The notes: generated by a model from the letters alone, not told the origin. A stretch of 64,000 bases of DNA from UBA1413 sp964567485 (GCA_964567485.1 CAZMMX010000001.1:115393-179392); one strand, 5' to 3'. Positions 26,389-36,412 are shown, numbered from the stretch's first letter. A program made the numbers and translations.

Positions 26389-27732
26389 ATGAAAATCCTG
26401 ATGTTCGGATGGGAATTTCCCCCCCATATTTCGGGAGGACTGGGTACCGCATGTTACGGTTTGACCCGGGGACTTTCGGAACTCGACGGCATCAGGGTCA
26501 CCTTTGTCGTCCCCCGCACCTGGGGCGACGAAGAGAGCGGCGAACTGCAGCTGGTTGGGGCCAACCACATTCCCGTTTCCCGGCAATGGGTCACAGAAGA
26601 AGAACATGACACCGTCAGCGAAACCATCAGGGTGTCCCTCCCCCTGGTTCCATACCAGACCCCCGTAGAGTTCTGGCAACTGAAAAACAAAAGCTATGTT
26701 AAGGGCACCCGGTTTGTCGAAGTCACCGGCGAGGGCACCATCCCCTTCTCGGGGAGTTACGGCTCCTCCCTCTTCCAGGAAATCAGGAACTATGCCATAG
26801 TCGCCGGCCACATCGCCGAAGAATACCCCTTTGATGTGGTCCACGCCCATGACTGGATGGCTTACCCTGCCGGTATTGAGGCCGGCAAAAGGGCAGGGAA
26901 ACCCCTGGTGGTCCATGTTCATGCCACGGAATTCGACCGCAGCGGCGGGAACATCAACACCCAGGTCTACAACATAGAACGTGAAGGCATGGAAGCCGCC
27001 GGCAAAATCATCGCCGTCAGTAACCTCACCCGCCACACCATCATCGAAAAATACGGAATCCCCCCCGAAAAAGTGGTTACCGTTTACAATGCCGTGGAAC
27101 CCCTGACCGAAGAAGAGAAGAGGATCTTCAAAAAAGGCATCAGCGAAAAAATAGTCACCTTCATGGGGAGGATCACCCACCAGAAAGGCCCTGAATATTT
27201 TGTGGAAGCGGCCAACCTGGTGCTTCAGAAAATGGACAACGTCAGGTTTGTCATGGCAGGAAGCGGCGACATGATGGAAGCCATGGTGGCCCATGCCGCA
27301 CGGCTGGGCATCACCGGGAAATTTCACTTCACCGGGTTTCTCAAGGGCGATGACGTATACAGAATGTTGCACATGAGCGACGTCTTTGTCATGCCTTCAG
27401 TGTCGGAACCTTTCGGCATCGTTCCCCTCGAAGCCATGCTGGCCAACGTTCCGGTTATCATCTCCCGCCAGTCGGGCGTGGCTGAAGTGGTACACCACGC
27501 CATAAAAACCGATTTCTGGGATACCTACGCCCTGGCCGACGCCATTCATGGACTTCTCTCCTATCCGCCGCTGGCACGCCTCTTCACCCAAAGAGGAAAA
27601 GAAGAAGCCACCAACCTCAAATGGAAAAACTCGGCAGAAGAGGTCCTTAAGGTGTACAAAAGTATGGTCACCCGTGAAACCCCCGACACCCATCCTGATC
27701 AAATACAGCAATTTAATACCTTAGACAGATGA
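26389..27732 (+). CDS. GT4/GT5-type glycosyltransferase, likely glycogen synthase
   Basis: A 447-residue GT-B fold glycosyltransferase. The N-terminal domain has KILMFGWEFPPHISGGLG, a glucan-synthase-like start whose glycine-rich loop would contact the nucleotide sugar, and VVHAHDWM. The C-terminal Rossmann half has FMGRITHQKGP, AGSGD and SVSEPFGIVPLEAM, with the E-x7-E motif. The position between the debranching enzyme and GH57 supports glycogen synthesis. The donor (UDP- or ADP-glucose) cannot be decided. Its stop overlaps the next start as ATGA. Confidence 0.88.
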   Translation: MKILMFGWEFPPHISGGLGTACYGLTRGLSELDGIRVTFVVPRTWGDEESGELQLVGANHIPVSRQWVTEEEHDTVSETIRVSLPLVPYQTPVEFWQLKNKSYVKGTRFVEVTGEGTIPFSGSYGSSLFQEIRNYAIVAGHIAEEYPFDVVHAHDWMAYPAGIEAGKRAGKPLVVHVHATEFDRSGGNINTQVYNIEREGMEAAGKIIAVSNLTRHTIIEKYGIPPEKVVTVYNAVEPLTEEEKRIFKKGISEKIVTFMGRITHQKGPEYFVEAANLVLQKMDNVRFVMAGSGDMMEAMVAHAARLGITGKFHFTGFLKGDDVYRMLHMSDVFVMPSVSEPFGIVPLEAMLANVPVIISRQSGVAEVVHHAIKTDFWDTYALADAIHGLLSYPPLARLFTQRGKEEATNLKWKNSAEEVLKVYKSMVTRETPDTHPDQIQQFNTLDR

Positions 27733-29033
27733 AGTCCCTGTGCCTGACATTCCGGATTCATCATCCGGTTCCTTTGCGGAAATACCGCTTTTTCGACATC
27801 GGTGCCGAACATGGCTATTACGACGACTATACCCTGGAAGCCGCCATTAAACAGCTGGCACACCGCTGCTACCTCCCCACAGCCACCCTGCTGCTCCACC
27901 AAATCAACAGACAGGATGGCGACGTTAAAGCCGCCATTTACCTCTCAGGAACCACCCGGGAACTCTTCGACCGATACACCCCTGAAGTCACGGCCCTCTT
28001 CAGGGAACTGGCCGCCACCCAACAGGTGGAATTCCTCGGAGGCACCTATTCCCACTCCCTGGCATCGGTTGCCGATGAGGAGACCTTCAACACCCAGGCC
28101 ACCCTCCACAAGGAAAACATGGTTGACCTGACCGGACAAACACCGGAAGTCTTCCTCCATCCGGAATTGATCTATTCCGACAAAATAGGCGCCATGATTG
28201 CCGCCCTGGGCTATAAGGGAGTGATCACCGAAGGGGCACGCCATATCCTGGGTTGGAAAAGCCCGGGTTTCCTTTACTGCAACCCCCTCCAGCCTAAACT
28301 GAAAGTACTCATGCGCCATTACAAGCTCAGCGATGACCTCGAATACCGCTTCTCTGACCGTTCATGGAGCGAATTCCCACTGACTGCCGACAAATACCTC
28401 TCATGGCTCCTTAACGGGGGCCAGCCCCGGGAATCGGTCAACCTCTGCATCGACATGGAAACCTTCGGACACTACCACCACGCCTCTTCCGGAATATTCA
28501 ACTTCCTTGACCACCTGCTCTTTATGACTTCCCAAAACCCGGAACTCACCATGGCCACTCCCTCGGAAATCATCACCCGCCTCCAGCCCGTCTCCATGAT
28601 CAGCGTCCCCAACCCCCTCTCCCAGGCAGGCGAAGAAAGAGATATCTCCCTGTGGAACGGCAACGACCTCCAGAACGAAGCCCTCAACCACCTCTATAAC
28701 CTCGCCCCCATCATGAAGGAGATAAATGACCCCCTGATTGAAAAAGACTGGAACACCCTCCAGGATAGCGAATACTTCCGCTTTATGTCGGAAATAAACA
28801 CCTCCCCCTGCCTCCACCATCGCAAAAACCCCTTCAATTCACCCTACGAAGCCTTCATCAACTACATGAATATCCTGAATGACCTCACCATCAGGGTAAA
28901 ATCACTCTACTCAGGACCTTCCCCCGAAGAAACCATCCGCCTCCTCAGAACACAACTGGCGGAAAAAGAAAAAGAATTGGAAAGATCTTTGGAAAGAAAC
29001 CACACTCCTAAAAAGAAAAATCAGAAACAGTGA
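27729..29033 (+). CDS. GH57 family glycoside hydrolase (alpha-amylase or transferase type)
   Basis: A 434-residue GH57 protein. The N-terminus has FRIHHPVPLR in place of the HQP-type motif 1. FLHPELIYSD is in the region of the nucleophile motif, and CIDMETFGHYHH fits the motif carrying the second carboxylate. The C-terminal 35 residues form a short charged coiled coil ending in a Lys-rich tail. It has no signal peptide, so it is probably an intracellular amylase, branching or glucanotransferase enzyme acting on glycogen; the exact activity cannot be told. The start overlaps the synthase stop. The 247 bases after it hold the phosphorylase promoter. Confidence 0.87.
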   Translation: MKSLCLTFRIHHPVPLRKYRFFDIGAEHGYYDDYTLEAAIKQLAHRCYLPTATLLLHQINRQDGDVKAAIYLSGTTRELFDRYTPEVTALFRELAATQQVEFLGGTYSHSLASVADEETFNTQATLHKENMVDLTGQTPEVFLHPELIYSDKIGAMIAALGYKGVITEGARHILGWKSPGFLYCNPLQPKLKVLMRHYKLSDDLEYRFSDRSWSEFPLTADKYLSWLLNGGQPRESVNLCIDMETFGHYHHASSGIFNFLDHLLFMTSQNPELTMATPSEIITRLQPVSMISVPNPLSQAGEERDISLWNGNDLQNEALNHLYNLAPIMKEINDPLIEKDWNTLQDSEYFRFMSEINTSPCLHHRKNPFNSPYEAFINYMNILNDLTIRVKSLYSGPSPEETIRLLRTQLAEKEKELERSLERNHTPKKKNQKQ

Positions 29034-29194
29034 CCCTTTCGGCCAGAAACCAGTAAAACTAACTGATTTTCAATAATTTATATCCATGATATCCCTCCAC
29101 CCCGAAACAGCATGATCCCCTTTTGCGTATATTAAGAATGACCCATTTAGAAGTGTTATTGTGCAAAAAACAGTTTTCGTATAGTTTAAGACAT

Positions 29195-29202
29195 TATTTT
29201 TG
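29195..29202 (+). promoter_or_regulatory. -7 promoter box (TATTTTTG) for alpha-glucan phosphorylase
   Basis: Exact TAnnTTTG with a TTTTC run about 18-20 bases upstream (near 29174-29178) as a possible -33 element. It gives a leader of about 75 bases and allows glgP to be expressed separately from the upstream glycogen genes. Confidence 0.6.
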
Positions 29203-29280
29203 CATCGGAAAAAAGAATGTAGAAATTACTATTATTGCACGCCGGGGAATTGAACACCGGTTCCGAAAAAGAGAACTTAT

Positions 29281-31860
29281 ATGGAAAACAGACAGGGAGT
29301 AAGATATATACAGCCCACCCAGGTTGAGACACCACAATGGAGGAAGTTTATCGTTGAATCAGATCTTCCGGCAAGGCTCAATCCCTTGCGGGAACTTTGC
29401 AGAAACCTCTGGTGGGTATGGAACAATGAAGCCAGGGAGCTTTTCTGCACCATAGACGCTAAATTATGGGAGGAGGTTGAGCATAACCCGATCATGTTGC
29501 TCGAACAAGTCTCATTCCAGAGGTTTCGTGAACTGGAGAAGGACCCTGTGTTTACCGGAATGATGGATACCGCTTACGAAAAATTCACGCGGTACATGAA
29601 GGAAAGGGAATTTCTCAGCCAGCCGCAGATTGCCTATTTCAGCATGGAGTATGGGTTACATGACAGCCTGAAGATCTTCTCGGGAGGACTGGGAATTCTT
29701 GCCGGCGACTACCTCAAGGAAGCCAGTGACTCGAAGGTGAACCTGATCGGAATCGGATTGCTCTACCGCTACGGCTATTTCCGCCAGACCATCAACATGC
29801 ACGGCGAGCAGATGGCCAACTATATCCCCGAGCATTTTTCCAAAATCCCCGTACAGCCCACCTATAATGCCAACGGCGAATGGCTGACCATTGAGGTGGA
29901 ATACCCCGGAAGGAACCTGAAAGCCCATGTCTGGGAAGTGTACGTAGGAGCAGTAAAACTATACCTGCTCGATTCCGATACCAACCTGAATCAGGATTTT
30001 GACCGTACAGTCACCCACAACCTCTATGGCGGCGACAACGAGAACCGTCTGAAGCAGGAGATTCTTCTGGGCATCGGCGGAATCAGGTTGCTGAGAGCCC
30101 TGGGCTACCAGCCCGACATTTACCACTGCAACGAAGGTCATGCCGCACTTATCGGCATCGAGCGATTGGTTCACCTGGTGGAAGACCACCAACTGGCCTT
30201 CGCGGAAGCCAGGGAGGTGGTCAGGGCATCAACCCTCTTCACCACCCACACCCCCGTTCCCGCCGGCCACGACGCTTTCCATAACGACCTCTTCAGGGCC
30301 TACATGAACCATTTTCCTGAAAAAATAGGCCTTTCATGGGATGAGTTTGTCCGGCTGGGTAAAGCTAAGCCCGAGGAAGACCACTTCAATATGAGCTACC
30401 TGGCCTGTACTCTTTCCCACGGTATCAACGGCGTGAGCTGGCTCCACGGCAAGGTCAGCAAAAAAATCCTCAAAGAACTCTACCCCGGTTATATGGAAGA
30501 GGAAATCGAGGTGGGATATGTCACCAACGGCGTTCACTATTCCACCTGGACGGCCAAGGAGTGGAAAGAGATCCATAATGAGTTTATGGGTGGGGACTTC
30601 GTCGAAAACCAGCTTGACCCCGACAGGTGGGAGAAAATATACCAGGTCCCTGATGAAAGGATCTGGGCTCTCCGCCAGGAGCTGAGGCTGAAGCTCTTCA
30701 ACTACATCAAGCAGCGCTTCTCCGATATGTGGATACAACGCAACGAAAATCCCCGGTACATCACCGACCTGATCGACATCCTCGACCCCAATGCGCTGAC
30801 CATCGGCTTTGCCCGCCGCTTCGCTACCTACAAAAGGGCACACCTCATCTTCCGTGATCTGGAACGCCTCGACCGTATCGTCAACAACCCCCACCGTCCG
30901 GTGCAATTCATCTTCGCCGGCAAAGCGCATCCCGCCGATAAAATGGGGCAGGACCTCATCAAACATATCGTGGAAATTTCAAAACTGCCACAGTTCAAGG
31001 GAAAAATCCTTTTCGTACAGAACTACGACATGAACCTGGCCAAGATGCTCCTTCAGGGGGTCGACGTGTGGCTCAACACCCCCACCCGCCCCCTGGAAGC
31101 CTCAGGTACCAGCGGCGAAAAAGGCGTCATGAACGGCACCCTGCACTTCTCAGTCCTCGACGGATGGTGGGTCGAAGGATACAAAAAGGACGCAGGATGG
31201 GCCCTTCCCATGGAAAGGTCCTATGACGTGCAGGACTTCCAGGATGAACTGGATGCCGGCACCATTTATAACACCCTGGAAGACGAAATCGTCCCCGCTT
31301 TCTACGAACGCAACAATCAGGGAATCCCCGAAAAATGGGTCGGATTCATTAAAAATACCATTTCCAGGGTAGCCTCCAACTTCACCACGAGCAGAATGAT
31401 ACGCGACTACCTCGACCGCTTCTACCTACCCCAGAACAGCAGAACACGAAAACTCACCAGCGATGATTTCAAAATCGCCAAAGAACTGGCGGCATGGAAA
31501 TTATGGGTTAGCTCAGTGTGGGACCAGATCGAGGTGAAGGAGGTCCATATCTCCCATGGGATCACCAATCTGATGAAGATAGGCCAGGATTATCCTGCCC
31601 GGGTGGTCGTCGACCTTAAGGGACTCACCAGTAAGGACGTGGGCCTGGAATTGGTCATCGCCCTCAACGGAACTAACCAGCCCATGAAACTGGTGGAAAA
31701 AATGGAATTCGCCGTCGAAAAATGTGAAGGCAGCATGGCCACCTTCTTCCTCGATGTCCACATCCAGAAATCAGGAACCTACAGTTATGGACTCAGGCTT
31801 TTCCCCAAAAACGAAAACCTCGGGCACCGCCAGGATTTCAGGTACGTGAAGTGGCTGTAA
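29281..31860 (+). CDS. glgP: Alpha-glucan (glycogen) phosphorylase, GT35
   Basis: An 859-residue enzyme releasing glucose 1-phosphate from alpha-1,4-glucan. An N-terminal DUF3417 segment (about 30-140; LRNLWW-like RELCRNLWWVW) marks the short-type phosphorylase found in many bacteria and archaea. The GT35 core has ILAGDYLKEASD, HCNEGHAA, TTHTPVPAGHD and, near residue 620, EASGTSGEKGVMNG, whose Lys is the probable PLP-binding residue. The C-terminal 100 residues form a beta-rich extension. A 15-base palindrome (GCCTCCC C GGGAGGC, 31881-31895) follows the stop without a T-run. Confidence 0.94.
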   Translation: MENRQGVRYIQPTQVETPQWRKFIVESDLPARLNPLRELCRNLWWVWNNEARELFCTIDAKLWEEVEHNPIMLLEQVSFQRFRELEKDPVFTGMMDTAYEKFTRYMKEREFLSQPQIAYFSMEYGLHDSLKIFSGGLGILAGDYLKEASDSKVNLIGIGLLYRYGYFRQTINMHGEQMANYIPEHFSKIPVQPTYNANGEWLTIEVEYPGRNLKAHVWEVYVGAVKLYLLDSDTNLNQDFDRTVTHNLYGGDNENRLKQEILLGIGGIRLLRALGYQPDIYHCNEGHAALIGIERLVHLVEDHQLAFAEAREVVRASTLFTTHTPVPAGHDAFHNDLFRAYMNHFPEKIGLSWDEFVRLGKAKPEEDHFNMSYLACTLSHGINGVSWLHGKVSKKILKELYPGYMEEEIEVGYVTNGVHYSTWTAKEWKEIHNEFMGGDFVENQLDPDRWEKIYQVPDERIWALRQELRLKLFNYIKQRFSDMWIQRNENPRYITDLIDILDPNALTIGFARRFATYKRAHLIFRDLERLDRIVNNPHRPVQFIFAGKAHPADKMGQDLIKHIVEISKLPQFKGKILFVQNYDMNLAKMLLQGVDVWLNTPTRPLEASGTSGEKGVMNGTLHFSVLDGWWVEGYKKDAGWALPMERSYDVQDFQDELDAGTIYNTLEDEIVPAFYERNNQGIPEKWVGFIKNTISRVASNFTTSRMIRDYLDRFYLPQNSRTRKLTSDDFKIAKELAAWKLWVSSVWDQIEVKEVHISHGITNLMKIGQDYPARVVVDLKGLTSKDVGLELVIALNGTNQPMKLVEKMEFAVEKCEGSMATFFLDVHIQKSGTYSYGLRLFPKNENLGHRQDFRYVKWL

Positions 31861-31943
31861 ACCAGAACGCCTCGTAAGATGCCTCCCCGGGAGGCCGGCC
31901 ATCTGTTCCTTCTGTATTTGCACAACTTTAAAAGGATAAAACC

Positions 31944-32516
31944 ATGCAAAAGAGCAACATCGGAGAAAAGATCAAGCAGTTCCGTGAAATGCGGATGGTC
32001 ACCCGTGAAGATCTTGCCCTGAATTCCAACCTGGGGCTGGAACAGCTGCGGGTCATTGAAGAAGAGGGGGTAGTCCCCTCCCTGGGCCCCCTGATCCGTA
32101 TCGCCAGGGCCCTGGGCGTTAGAATCGGCACCTTCCTCGACGATGCAGAAGAATTGGGGCCTGTTGTGGTCAGGGCCGGAACCGAGAAAAGCACCGTCAG
32201 CTTCTCCTCGAGTGATCCCTCGTCAAGGCAGCACCTCAACTTTTTCTCCCTGGCGGCCGACAAAACCGGCCGCCATATGGAGCCTTTCATCGTCGATATA
32301 CAGCCGTCCCAGGCTTCCGACTACAAACTCTCCTCGCACGAAGGAGAAGAGTTTATTTATGTCCTCGATGGTTGCGTGGAAATCAGCTACGGAAAAGAGA
32401 ACTTCCGCCTGGAAAAGGGCGATACCATCTATTACGACTCTATCGTCCTCCACAATGTCCACGCCGGATGCTCACAACCGGCGAAAATCCTCGCCGTCGT
32501 TTATACCCCTTACTGA
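31944..32516 (+). CDS. XRE family regulator with cupin sensor domain
   Basis: A 190-residue transcription factor: an N-terminal helix-turn-helix (about 6-60; GEKIKQFREMR) and a C-terminal cupin (about 115-185; HEGEEFIYVLDG, LEKGDTIYYDS, LHNVHA). Regulators of this build bind a small ligand through the cupin and control a neighbouring operon. It lies 39 bases upstream of an acyl-CoA ligase gene on the same strand, so that gene is its most likely target. The ligand is unknown, and no clear operator palindrome was identified. Confidence 0.9.
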   Translation: MQKSNIGEKIKQFREMRMVTREDLALNSNLGLEQLRVIEEEGVVPSLGPLIRIARALGVRIGTFLDDAEELGPVVVRAGTEKSTVSFSSSDPSSRQHLNFFSLAADKTGRHMEPFIVDIQPSQASDYKLSSHEGEEFIYVLDGCVEISYGKENFRLEKGDTIYYDSIVLHNVHAGCSQPAKILAVVYTPY

Positions 32517-32555
32517 TTCTGAAGTTTTAACCAGCAGTCTGTTTATCTTAGAACC

Positions 32556-34208
32556 ATGCAGTTACTCGATTACACGCTGGGCGAAATTCTGGAAAAATGG
32601 GCCATTGAGACGCCCGACCAGGAGTTTATCGTCTACCCCGACCGCAACCTCCGCTTCACCTACCGCAGTTTCAACGACCGGGTCGACAGGCTGGCCAAAG
32701 GACTCCTTTACATTGGCCTTCAGCCCGGCGACAAGGTGGGAATCTGGGCCAAAAATGTGCCCGACTGGCTGACCTTCATGTTCGCCACCGCAAAAATCGG
32801 CGCTATCCTGGTCACCATCAATACCAGCTACAAAAAGGCAGAACTCGAATTTATCCTCCAAAACGCCGACATCCATACTCTTTGCATGGTCGACGGATAC
32901 AAAGAGAGCGATTACCTGCAGATGATCTTTGAGCTGGTTCCCGAACTCAGGGAACAACCCCGGGGAGAACTACACACCAGCAGGTTCCCGGAATTACGGA
33001 ATGTGGTCTTCATCGGGCAGCAAAAAAACAGGGGAATGTACAACACCCCTGAGTTGCTACTGATGGGGAGCCATGTCGACGATTTCGAAGTCGAAACCAT
33101 CAGGGAGACCATCAGCTGCCACGACGTGGTCAATATGCAATACACCTCGGGAACCACGGGCTTCCCCAAAGGGGTGATGCTCTCGCATCACAACATCCTC
33201 AACAACGGCTATTCCGTCGGAGAGTGCATGAAATTCACCTCTGCCGACCGGGTGATGACCCCCGTTCCCCTGTTTCACTGTTTCGGTTGTGTCCTTTCCC
33301 TCTGCGCCGTGATCACCCACGGGGCCACCATGGTGCTGGTCGAGGAGTTTGACCCCCTGATGGTCCTGGCCTCCATACAGCGCGAGAAATGTACCGCCCT
33401 CTACGGCGTGCCCACCATGTTCATCGCCGAACTCCACCACCCCATGTTCGACATGTTCGACCTCACCAGCCTCCGCACCGGCATCATGGCTGGAGCCCTC
33501 TGCCCCATAGAAACCATGAACCAGGTGATGACCAAAATGCACGCCCACGATATCATCATCGTATACGGCCTGACGGAGACCTCGCCGGGAATGACCGCCA
33601 CCCGCACCCACAACTCCCCCGAAGTGAAGGCCACCACCGTGGGCTTCGAACTTCCCAACGTGGAGGTGAAAATTATCCACCCCGAAACCGGCAGGGAATG
33701 TGCCACCGGAGAACAGGGAGAAATATGCTGCCGCGGATATAACGTCATGAAAGGGTACTATAAAAACGAAGAAGCTACCCTGAAAGCCATCGATAGCGAA
33801 GGATTTCTTCACTCTGGCGATCTGGCAGTGAAAACCGAAGAGGGGTTTTACCGCATCACCGGCCGCATCAAGGATATGATCATCAGAGGCGGAGAAAATA
33901 TATACCCCCGCGAAATTGAGAATTTCCTCTATAAAATGGAACAGATAGAAGCCGTTGAGGTGGCCGCCGTGCCCAGTCCCAAATATGGGGAACAGGTGGG
34001 AGCCTTTATAAAGATCAAAAAAGGACACACCCTCACCGAAGAAGAGATCACCGATTTCTGCCGCGGTGAGATCGCCCGCTACAAAATTCCAAAATACATA
34101 TTTTTTGTCACAGAATTCCCCATGACCGCCAGCGGGAAAATCCAGAAATTCAAACTCACGGAAATGAGCACCCGCCTTCTCAAAGAGGCCGGAAAAGAGA
34201 TCGTCTGA
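32556..34208 (+). CDS. AMP-binding acyl-CoA ligase
   Basis: A 550-residue ANL-superfamily adenylating enzyme that activates a carboxylic acid to acyl-AMP and then acyl-CoA. Motifs are YTSGTTGFPKGVM (P-loop, about 192-204), YGLTETSPG, SGDLA, GRIKDMIIRGGENIYPREIE and the C-terminal catalytic Lys in TASGKIQK. It resembles medium-chain fatty acyl-CoA synthetases, but the substrate is not certain. It probably forms an operon with the XRE-cupin regulator. The downstream uronate genes start 78 bases later on the same strand. Confidence 0.92.
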   Translation: MQLLDYTLGEILEKWAIETPDQEFIVYPDRNLRFTYRSFNDRVDRLAKGLLYIGLQPGDKVGIWAKNVPDWLTFMFATAKIGAILVTINTSYKKAELEFILQNADIHTLCMVDGYKESDYLQMIFELVPELREQPRGELHTSRFPELRNVVFIGQQKNRGMYNTPELLLMGSHVDDFEVETIRETISCHDVVNMQYTSGTTGFPKGVMLSHHNILNNGYSVGECMKFTSADRVMTPVPLFHCFGCVLSLCAVITHGATMVLVEEFDPLMVLASIQREKCTALYGVPTMFIAELHHPMFDMFDLTSLRTGIMAGALCPIETMNQVMTKMHAHDIIIVYGLTETSPGMTATRTHNSPEVKATTVGFELPNVEVKIIHPETGRECATGEQGEICCRGYNVMKGYYKNEEATLKAIDSEGFLHSGDLAVKTEEGFYRITGRIKDMIIRGGENIYPREIENFLYKMEQIEAVEVAAVPSPKYGEQVGAFIKIKKGHTLTEEEITDFCRGEIARYKIPKYIFFVTEFPMTASGKIQKFKLTEMSTRLLKEAGKEIV

Positions 34209-34286
34209 TCCGTTTTCCGGCACAAAAAACCCATCCCTTCATCGCCTCTCACTTCTAAGAAATATATACATCCTAAACACAGTGTT

Positions 34287-35102
34287 ATGGAATCTCTTTT
34301 TGATATCAGCGGGAAGGTGGCGGTCGTCACCGGGGGAGCAGGCACCCTGGGCAGCAGCATCTCGGAAAGTCTGATGAAGCACGGCGCCCACGTAGCCGTT
34401 CTGGGCCGTGACCCAATCAATATAGAACAACAGGTGGCCAAAATGAAAGCCATGGGTGGCGACGCCATGCCGGTGATCGCCGACGTGATGGAGATGGACC
34501 AACTCAAAACCGCCAATGACAAAATCATGGAGAAATGGGGAAAAATCGACATCCTGGTGAATGCTGCCGGGGGGAACATTCCCGGGGCCACCATTCCCGT
34601 AGACCAATCGGTTTTTGATATGAATATCGACGATTACCGCAGGGTCGTCGATCTGAACCTCAACGGCACGGTATTTCCTAATCTGGTATTCGGGAAGAGT
34701 ATGACCCTGGCGGGCAGCGGGAGTATCATCAACCTATCTTCCATGGCCACCTTCTCGGCGCTTACCCGTGTGATGGGCTATTCCGTGGCCAAATCAGGCA
34801 TTGAGATCTTTACGAAATGGCTGGCCATGGAACTGGCCGTAAAATTCAGCGAAAAGGTAAGAGTGAACTGCATAGCCCCCGGCTTTTTCCTCAGCAAACA
34901 AAATTCCGGAGTCCTGCTGAATGCCGACGGATCCTACACCCAGCGGAGCCTCCTGGTGATCAACAAAACCCCCATGAAGAGATTCGGCAGGATGGAAGAA
35001 CTCAACGGAGCCGTGATCTTCCTCTGTTCCGAAGCTGCCAGTTTCATCACCGGAGCAGTCATCCCCATCGACGGAGGATTCAGTTCATATAGCGGAGTAT
35101 AA
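34287..35102 (+). CDS. SDR family oxidoreductase, probable D-mannonate/fructuronate oxidoreductase
   Basis: A 271-residue short-chain dehydrogenase with the nucleotide motif TGGAGTLGSS (about 15-24), NAAG (about 92), and the catalytic Ser...YSVAK (Tyr and Lys near 159-163). Because mannonate dehydratase follows one base after its stop, the likely reaction is reduction of D-fructuronate to D-mannonate with NAD(P)H. This would replace the unrelated UxuB. That role rests on gene context and on similar SDRs paired with UxuA in other bacteria. Confidence 0.85.
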   Translation: MESLFDISGKVAVVTGGAGTLGSSISESLMKHGAHVAVLGRDPINIEQQVAKMKAMGGDAMPVIADVMEMDQLKTANDKIMEKWGKIDILVNAAGGNIPGATIPVDQSVFDMNIDDYRRVVDLNLNGTVFPNLVFGKSMTLAGSGSIINLSSMATFSALTRVMGYSVAKSGIEIFTKWLAMELAVKFSEKVRVNCIAPGFFLSKQNSGVLLNADGSYTQRSLLVINKTPMKRFGRMEELNGAVIFLCSEAASFITGAVIPIDGGFSSYSGV

Positions 35103-35103
35103 C

Positions 35104-36327
35104 ATGGCGTTCGAAAAAACATGGCGTTGGTTCGGGTCGGGCGATACCATCAGACTCTCTGACCTGAAACAGATGGGCATCACAGGAGTGGTCACCGCCC
35201 TGCACCATATCCCCAACGGGGAAATATGGCCTGTTGAGGAGATCCTGAAGGTAAAAATGGAAATCGAAGGCCATGGGTTGCGGTGGAGCGTGGTCGAGAG
35301 CCTCCCTGTTTCCGAAGGGATCAAAACAGGATCCCCCGACCGTGACCGGCTTATCGATAACTACCGGAAATCGTTGAGCAACCTGGGCGCCTGCGGCATC
35401 GACACGGTCGTGTACAACTTCATGCCCGTGCTTGACTGGATACGCACTGACCTGAGCTACTCCACACCACAAGGCGGGGAATCCATGCTCTTTCATTTTC
35501 CTGCATTCGTGGCCTTCGATGTCCACATCCTCAGGCGCCCCGGTGCCGGCAACGATTACTCCCCGGCCATGCTTGCCAAAGGAGAGGCTTTTTACCATTC
35601 CATGACCCCGGAAGAAAGGGAAACCCTGGCCCGCAACATCATCGTAGTTTCCCAGGGCTTCATCGACGGCGTCATCAAAGGAGAATCGGGCGACTATAAG
35701 CAGATGTTCCTGCGCTATCTCAGCCGCTACGACGGTATCGATTCCCGCAAATTGCGGGAAAACCTCGGCACCTTCCTCGATGCGGTAATCCCCGTGGCCG
35801 AAGAGTCAGGAATCAGGATGGCCATCCACCCCGACGACCCGCCTTACCCCATTCTGGGATTGCCCCGCATCGTGGGCAGCCTCGACGATATCCTCAGCAT
35901 CATGGATCTGCACCCCTCCGCCAGTCACGGCTTTACCTTCTGCGCCGGAAGCCTGGCGGCACGCCGCGATAACGACCTCCCCGCCATGGCCGCCACCCTG
36001 GCCCCTCACATCCAGTTCCTCCACCTCCGCAATACCCGGTGGATCGACGACGACACCTTCTACGAATCAGGACACCTCGATGGTGATACCGACATGATCG
36101 CCCTGATGAAGATCCTCCTCAGGGAACAACACCGTCGTCAATCCCAGGGCCGCAAAGACCTGCGAATGCCCCTGCGCCCCGACCACGGCGTGAAAATCCT
36201 CGGGGACTTCACCATGAAATCACACCCGGGATATCCCCTGATCGGCAGGCTCCGGGGAGTGGCGGAACTCTCGGGACTCGAAGCCGCCATTGAACGGGAA
36301 CTGTCACATGAAAACCATCAGCCCTGA
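35104..36327 (+). CDS. uxuA: Mannonate dehydratase
   Basis: A 407-residue TIM-barrel enzyme converting D-mannonate to 2-keto-3-deoxy-D-gluconate. The N-terminal FEKTWRWFGSGDTIRLSDL, the internal GACGIDTVVYNFMPVLDW, MAIHPDDPP and the closing LRPDHG (metal His) are characteristic of UxuA. It overlaps no gene but starts one base after the SDR stop. No uronate isomerase, kdgK or kdgA gene lies nearby, so the rest of the pathway is encoded elsewhere. Confidence 0.96.
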   Translation: MAFEKTWRWFGSGDTIRLSDLKQMGITGVVTALHHIPNGEIWPVEEILKVKMEIEGHGLRWSVVESLPVSEGIKTGSPDRDRLIDNYRKSLSNLGACGIDTVVYNFMPVLDWIRTDLSYSTPQGGESMLFHFPAFVAFDVHILRRPGAGNDYSPAMLAKGEAFYHSMTPEERETLARNIIVVSQGFIDGVIKGESGDYKQMFLRYLSRYDGIDSRKLRENLGTFLDAVIPVAEESGIRMAIHPDDPPYPILGLPRIVGSLDDILSIMDLHPSASHGFTFCAGSLAARRDNDLPAMAATLAPHIQFLHLRNTRWIDDDTFYESGHLDGDTDMIALMKILLREQHRRQSQGRKDLRMPLRPDHGVKILGDFTMKSHPGYPLIGRLRGVAELSGLEAAIERELSHENHQP

Positions 36328-36353
36328 GAAACCATAAATTCCCGGAAACAACG

Positions 36354-36388
36354 AAAGGGGCCGCCCTGCATTGCAGAACCGCCCCTTC
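36354..36388. terminator. Bidirectional terminator-like hairpin
   Basis: AAGGGGC and GCCCCTT pair around an inner stem CTGCA/TGCAG. It lies between the convergent uxuA and TIM-barrel lipoprotein genes, with a T/C-rich tract on the plus side. Confidence 0.65.
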
Positions 36389-36412
36389 CCTCTTTCTTCT
36401 GAAAACTCCGAC

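Noticed and set aside
33057..34223. 388-codon minus-strand frame rich in Gly and His
   Set aside because: Antisense shadow of the acyl-CoA ligase; composition reflects reverse reading of Asp/Pro-rich codons.
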